The translations under genes and the position numbers were made by a program. From assembly GCA_937925385.1 (NCBI GenBank), contig CALEWN010000114.1, forward strand, positions 1 to 8,226: DNA of 8,226 nucleotides, read 5' to 3'. Below are positions 5,680 to 8,226 of the stretch, piece after piece; position 1 is the first letter of the stretch; each line of letters starts with the position of its first letter. The notes beneath the pieces were generated by a model. The model had not been told where the DNA came from, searched no databases, and worked only from the letters and a program-made list of their open reading frames with translations. The DNA is from an uncultured Senegalimassilia sp. (GTDB taxonomy: Bacteria; Actinomycetota; Coriobacteriia; Coriobacteriales; Eggerthellaceae).

Positions 5680-7071
5680 ATGGCGGATGAGATGGTGGAT
5701 AAAGGCCCGGCTTCGGCGCAGGCGGGATCGTCGGCGGAGAGCATCGGTGCGGCGGATGTGCGCGCGGCGCATGATGTGGCGGCATTCGCGCAGGAGTGCC
5801 CGAGCATGTTCCACACGGCGGCGTCGCTGCGGCGGCGTTTGGATGCGGCGGGCTTCGCCTATCTGCCCGAAAGCAAGCCGTGGGAGGTTCGGCGCGGCGG
5901 GTGCTACTACACCGTGCGCAACAACTCGAGCGTCATCGCGTTCAAGGTGGGCGCGCGGCTTAACGGGTATCGCTTCCAGCTTACGGCTTCGCACTCCGAT
6001 TCCCCGACCTATAAGGTCAAAGCCGCTCCTGAGCTTTCTAGCCCGTCGGGCTATATGCGGTTGAACGTGGAGGCGTACGGCGGCGTGATGGACCACACCT
6101 GGTTCGACAAACCCTTGTCCGTTGCCGGTCGCGTGCTGGTGCGCTTGGGCGATCGCGTGGAAAGCCGCCTGGTCGCGCCCGATGAGGACCTGCTGCTCAT
6201 ACCTCGCGTCCCCATCCACCTTGATCGCGAGGCGAACTCGCGTTTCGTTCCGAACCGTGCCGTCGACATGTGCCCCGTCATGTCGGCAGGGGCGCTCGGG
6301 CCCGGGTCCTTCGACCGGCTGATCGCCCAGGAGGCGGGTGTTGCGCCCGAACAGGTGCTGGCGCGTGACCTGTTCCTGGTGAACCGTCAACAGCCTTCCG
6401 TGTGGGGCTGGGGCAACGAGTTCATAAGCTCTCCGCGTTTGGATGACCTGGGGTGCGCCTACATCTCCCTTGCCGCGTTCCTGATCGCGGGCAACGACGA
6501 TGCCGTGTCGGTGTTGTGCTGCTTCGATAACGAGGAAGTGGGTTCGAACACCAAGCAAGGCGCCATGTCCACGTTTTTGCGCGATTCCCTTGAGCGTGTG
6601 AACGCGGGCCTGGGGTTCGCGCCCGAGCAGCTGCGGTGCGCGCTGGCGAAGAGCATGCTGGTCAGCTGCGACAACGCTCACGCCGTGCATCCGAACCATC
6701 CCGAGCTCTACGACGAGGGCAACCGCGTCATGCTCAACCGCGGCCTTGCGGTGAAGGAGGCGGCGAACCAGAAGTACTGCACCGACGCGTTCAGCCGTGC
6801 AGTGTTCTGCGCGATATGCCAGGATGCGGGCGTGCCCTTGCAGCGCTTCGCGAACAGAAGCGACATGCCGGGAGGGTCTACGTTGGGGAATCTGTCGAAT
6901 ATGCAGGTGAGTATGCATGCCGTCGACGTGGGCCTGCCTCAGCTGGCTATGCATTCCAGCTATGAGACGGCCGGCGTTGCCGATATCGCCTTGGGAACGG
7001 CAGCGTTGGAGGCGTTTTACAACGCAGATGTTCGCATCGAGGACGCCGATTTCGCGGATTTGCGCTTGTAG
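5680..7071 (+). CDS. M18 family aminopeptidase (aspartyl aminopeptidase type)
   Basis: The 463-residue cytoplasmic zinc peptidase has the usual family length and would remove N-terminal residues from peptides, typically Asp or Glu. The metal-site motifs are in order: H105 in TASHSDSP, D255 in SPRLDDLGCAY, the catalytic/metal pair E285-E286 in FDNEEVGSNTKQG, D331 in CDNAHAVHPNH, and H425 in QLAMHSSYET. The conserved WFDKPLSVAGRV segment (141-152) lies in the dimerisation-domain part. No signal peptide is seen. The ATG at 5680 has GAAAGGAG 7 nt upstream. About 25 Ala/Ser-rich residues precede the conserved start of the family (near ADVRAAHDVAAFAQ); an internal GTG at 5758 lacks a ribosome site. 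No clear terminator follows, so some read-through into the DegV gene 155 bp downstream is possible. All key residues are present. Confidence 0.95.
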   Translation: MADEMVDKGPASAQAGSSAESIGAADVRAAHDVAAFAQECPSMFHTAASLRRRLDAAGFAYLPESKPWEVRRGGCYYTVRNNSSVIAFKVGARLNGYRFQLTASHSDSPTYKVKAAPELSSPSGYMRLNVEAYGGVMDHTWFDKPLSVAGRVLVRLGDRVESRLVAPDEDLLLIPRVPIHLDREANSRFVPNRAVDMCPVMSAGALGPGSFDRLIAQEAGVAPEQVLARDLFLVNRQQPSVWGWGNEFISSPRLDDLGCAYISLAAFLIAGNDDAVSVLCCFDNEEVGSNTKQGAMSTFLRDSLERVNAGLGFAPEQLRCALAKSMLVSCDNAHAVHPNHPELYDEGNRVMLNRGLAVKEAANQKYCTDAFSRAVFCAICQDAGVPLQRFANRSDMPGGSTLGNLSNMQVSMHAVDVGLPQLAMHSSYETAGVADIALGTAALEAFYNADVRIEDADFADLRL

Positions 7072-7143
7072 GGGCGTTGGATGCGTGGCCGGATCGGCGG
7101 GCGGCAAGGATGCCGATTGTAAGATGACGGTTGCGTTAATGGA

Positions 7144-7160
7144 CATATTGCTGCAATATG
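7144..7160. repeat. Perfect 17-bp palindrome upstream of the DegV gene (candidate operator)
   Basis: CATATTGC-T-GCAATATG is a perfect inverted repeat with 8-bp arms and a single central base, AT-rich within GC-rich DNA. It lies 66 bp before the proposed start. It overlaps a possible weak promoter (TTGCGT at 7131-7136, 17-nt spacer, CAATAT at 7154-7159). Dimeric repressors commonly bind such sites; which regulator would bind here is unknown. The rest of the 155-bp gap (7072-7226) shows no T-tailed hairpin. Confidence 0.4.
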
Positions 7161-7217
7161 GGGTGTTGCGCATGGGCGAAACGAGCACGTGCGCAATGAT
7201 GCGATTCGCAAAACGAT

Positions 7218-7229
7218 AGGAGTATTTTG
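7218..7229 (+). promoter_or_regulatory. Ribosome site and TTG start of the DegV gene
   Basis: AGGAG at 7218-7222 precedes TTG at 7227 by only 4 nt, a tight spacing with a weak start codon. Both suggest modest translation. ATG codons at 7196 and 7199 are in another frame. Confidence 0.55.
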
Positions 7230-8123
7230 CAGCAGACATCCGCCGGCACCGACGCGCCTTGCGTTCATATCATCACCGATTCCGCTTCCGATCTGGTACA
7301 AGGCGAGCTTGAGGGCATAAGCGCCGTTGTGCCTCTTTCCATCGCGTTCGGCGATGAGGAGTACTTGGACGGCGTCGACCTGTCCCATCACCGGTTTTAC
7401 GAGAAGCTGGTGGAATCCGACGAGCTTCCGCGCACCAGCCAGATAACGCCGTTCACGTTCTCGCAGGTCATCGAGGGCGTGCTCGGCGCACCCGATGCCG
7501 GCGGTTCCGACGAGGCGGTGGTCATCACGCTGTCCGCGAAGCTGTCGGGCACGCACGAGAGCGCGCTTGCCGCAGCGCAGGCGTGGGGAGGCCGCGTGCA
7601 CGTGGTTGATTCCACAAACGTGACCATCGGGCAGAAGGCCCTGGCCGCATATGCGGTGCGTTTGGCGAAGCAGGGCATGTCGGCGGCTCAGATAGCCTCC
7701 GAGCTCGACGGTGCGAAGGGCCGCATCCGCTTGGTCGCGCTGCTCGATACGTTGGAGTACCTGCAAAAGGGCGGCCGCATCTCTAAAACGGCGGCCTTCG
7801 CCGGCGGCATGCTGTCCATCAAGCCCGTGGTCGCCATTCAGGACGGCGCCGTTGCGGTGCTCGGCAAGGCACGCGGCTCGAAGAAGGGCAACAACCTGCT
7901 TATCCAACAGGTGAAGGAGGCCGGCGGCATAGACTTCGACATGCCATTCTTCCTGGGCTACACCGGCTTGGGCGATGACTTGGTGCGCAAGTACATCGAG
8001 GATAGCCGCGAGCTGTGGGAGGGCCACGTGGAAAGCGTGGGCTACTCCACCGTGGGCGGCACCATCGGCACGCACGTAGGACCGGGCGCTGTGGCGCTCG
8101 CGTTTTTGGCCAAGCAGCAGTAG
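7227..8123 (+). CDS. DegV family protein (fatty-acid-binding, FakB-like)
   Basis: The 298-residue soluble protein has the two-domain DegV fold that holds one fatty acid. In Gram-positives FakB members present fatty acids to the kinase FakA for entry into phospholipid synthesis. Motifs in order: IITDSASD (15-22), RTSQ (69-72), the lipid head-group loop SAKLSGTHES (103-112), VVDS (126-129), DTLEYLQKGGRI (174-185), a basic/Gly segment GKARGSKKG (213-221), and the C-terminal GTHVGPGA (281-288). The length is typical. The start is probably TTG at 7227: AGGAG (7218-7222) lies 4 nt upstream, no in-frame ATG or GTG lies close before it, and the conserved ITDS strand begins 14 residues later. No FakA partner is visible. 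The ligand cannot be read from sequence, and the FakB role is inferred from the family. Confidence 0.93.
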   Translation: MQQTSAGTDAPCVHIITDSASDLVQGELEGISAVVPLSIAFGDEEYLDGVDLSHHRFYEKLVESDELPRTSQITPFTFSQVIEGVLGAPDAGGSDEAVVITLSAKLSGTHESALAAAQAWGGRVHVVDSTNVTIGQKALAAYAVRLAKQGMSAAQIASELDGAKGRIRLVALLDTLEYLQKGGRISKTAAFAGGMLSIKPVVAIQDGAVAVLGKARGSKKGNNLLIQQVKEAGGIDFDMPFFLGYTGLGDDLVRKYIEDSRELWEGHVESVGYSTVGGTIGTHVGPGAVALAFLAKQQ

Positions 8124-8144
8124 CGCAGGACCGGTAGGCGTTTT

Positions 8145-8188
8145 GCCGCGGTATCGTAACCGTGCGGTTACGATACGGGGGCTTTTTT
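8145..8188 (+). terminator. Rho-independent terminator of the DegV gene
   Basis: GTATCGTAACCG 8151-8162 is the exact reverse complement of CGGTTACGATAC 8165-8176. The outer bases GCCGCG 8145-8150 partly pair with GGGGGC 8177-8182, carrying the stem right up to six Ts at 8183-8188. It starts about 20 nt after the stop. Confidence 0.85.
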
Positions 8189-8226
8189 ATCCGCATCCAA
8201 GCATAGAATACGATCGGCGATGGATG
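8189..8226 (+). other. Window end: no gene; weak possible promoter
   Basis: TAGAAT at 8204-8209 could be a -10 box for a gene beyond the window, but no -35 hexamer is convincing, and the terminal ATG-containing bases are too short to judge. Confidence 0.2.

Noticed and set aside
5577..5816. An 80-residue N-terminal extension of CrcB on the minus strand
   Set aside because: It is antisense to the M18 coding region, lacks family similarity, and the ATG at 5576 has its own ribosome site and gives a normal-length CrcB.
7093..7117. ATCGGC/GCCGAT inverted repeat after the M18 gene as a terminator
   Set aside because: Only a 6-bp stem, and it is followed by TGTAAG rather than a T run.
7124..7219. 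A 31-codon (or 26-codon from 7139) open frame ending in TAG just at the DegV ribosome site, possible leader peptide
   Set aside because: No ribosome site at a sensible distance from either ATG, no runs of regulatory codons, and it overlaps the palindrome and possible promoter.
5326..7239. A 637-codon open frame on the minus strand, antisense to the M18 gene
   Set aside because: Its product is Arg/His/Gln-rich low-complexity sequence typical of antisense frames in GC-rich genes, with no family resemblance. The plus-strand M18 protein has all its catalytic motifs.
7017..8075. A 352-codon minus-strand open frame opposite the DegV gene
   Set aside because: Shadow of a well-supported DegV gene; no recognisable motifs and no sensible ribosome site.

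Overview
The window looks like chromosomal DNA from a GC-rich Gram-positive bacterium, most probably a member of the Coriobacteriia (Eggerthellaceae-like). This rests on GC-rich codon use, short intergenic gaps with GC-rich hairpin terminators, good AGGAG-type ribosome sites, and gene content (tandem YhgE/Pip proteins, a single CrcB, an M18 aminopeptidase, a DegV protein). The genus is an inference. There is no phage, IS, CRISPR, tRNA or rRNA gene that I can support.

Region 1 (1-4238): two consecutive plus-strand genes for large YhgE/Pip-type (ABC-2-like) membrane proteins. The first lacks its 5' end because the window starts inside it. The second begins inside the last codons of the first (8-base overlap), so the two are almost certainly translationally coupled and may form a hetero-oligomer. 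The first carries two extra membrane helices and a long charged, lysine-rich cytoplasmic tail that the second lacks. A 13-bp-stem terminator closes the unit.

Region 2 (4239-5054): a perfect TATAAT box is followed by a leader of about 165 nt with several mutually exclusive inverted repeats and a terminator-like hairpin just ahead of the ribosome site. Then comes a single-domain universal stress protein gene and a strong terminator. The leader is the least explained non-coding DNA in the window.

Region 3 (5055-7226): a minus-strand crcB (fluoride channel) is divergent from a plus-strand M18 aspartyl-aminopeptidase-type gene. They share a 103-bp intergenic region that holds a CGGGTT-N13-AACCCG dyad. 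crcB converges on the stress-protein gene.

Region 4 (7072-8226): a 155-bp gap with a perfect AT-rich 17-bp palindrome precedes a DegV-family lipid-binding protein gene that appears to use a TTG start. It ends in a 12-bp inverted-repeat terminator. The last 36 bases contain only a weak possible promoter for a gene beyond the window.

Apart from the coupled YhgE/Pip pair, the genes look like independent housekeeping or stress units (stress protein, fluoride export, peptide breakdown, fatty-acid handling) rather than one pathway. I see no convincing multi-gene novel system. The best leads are the asymmetric YhgE/Pip pair and the structured leader ahead of the stress-protein gene.
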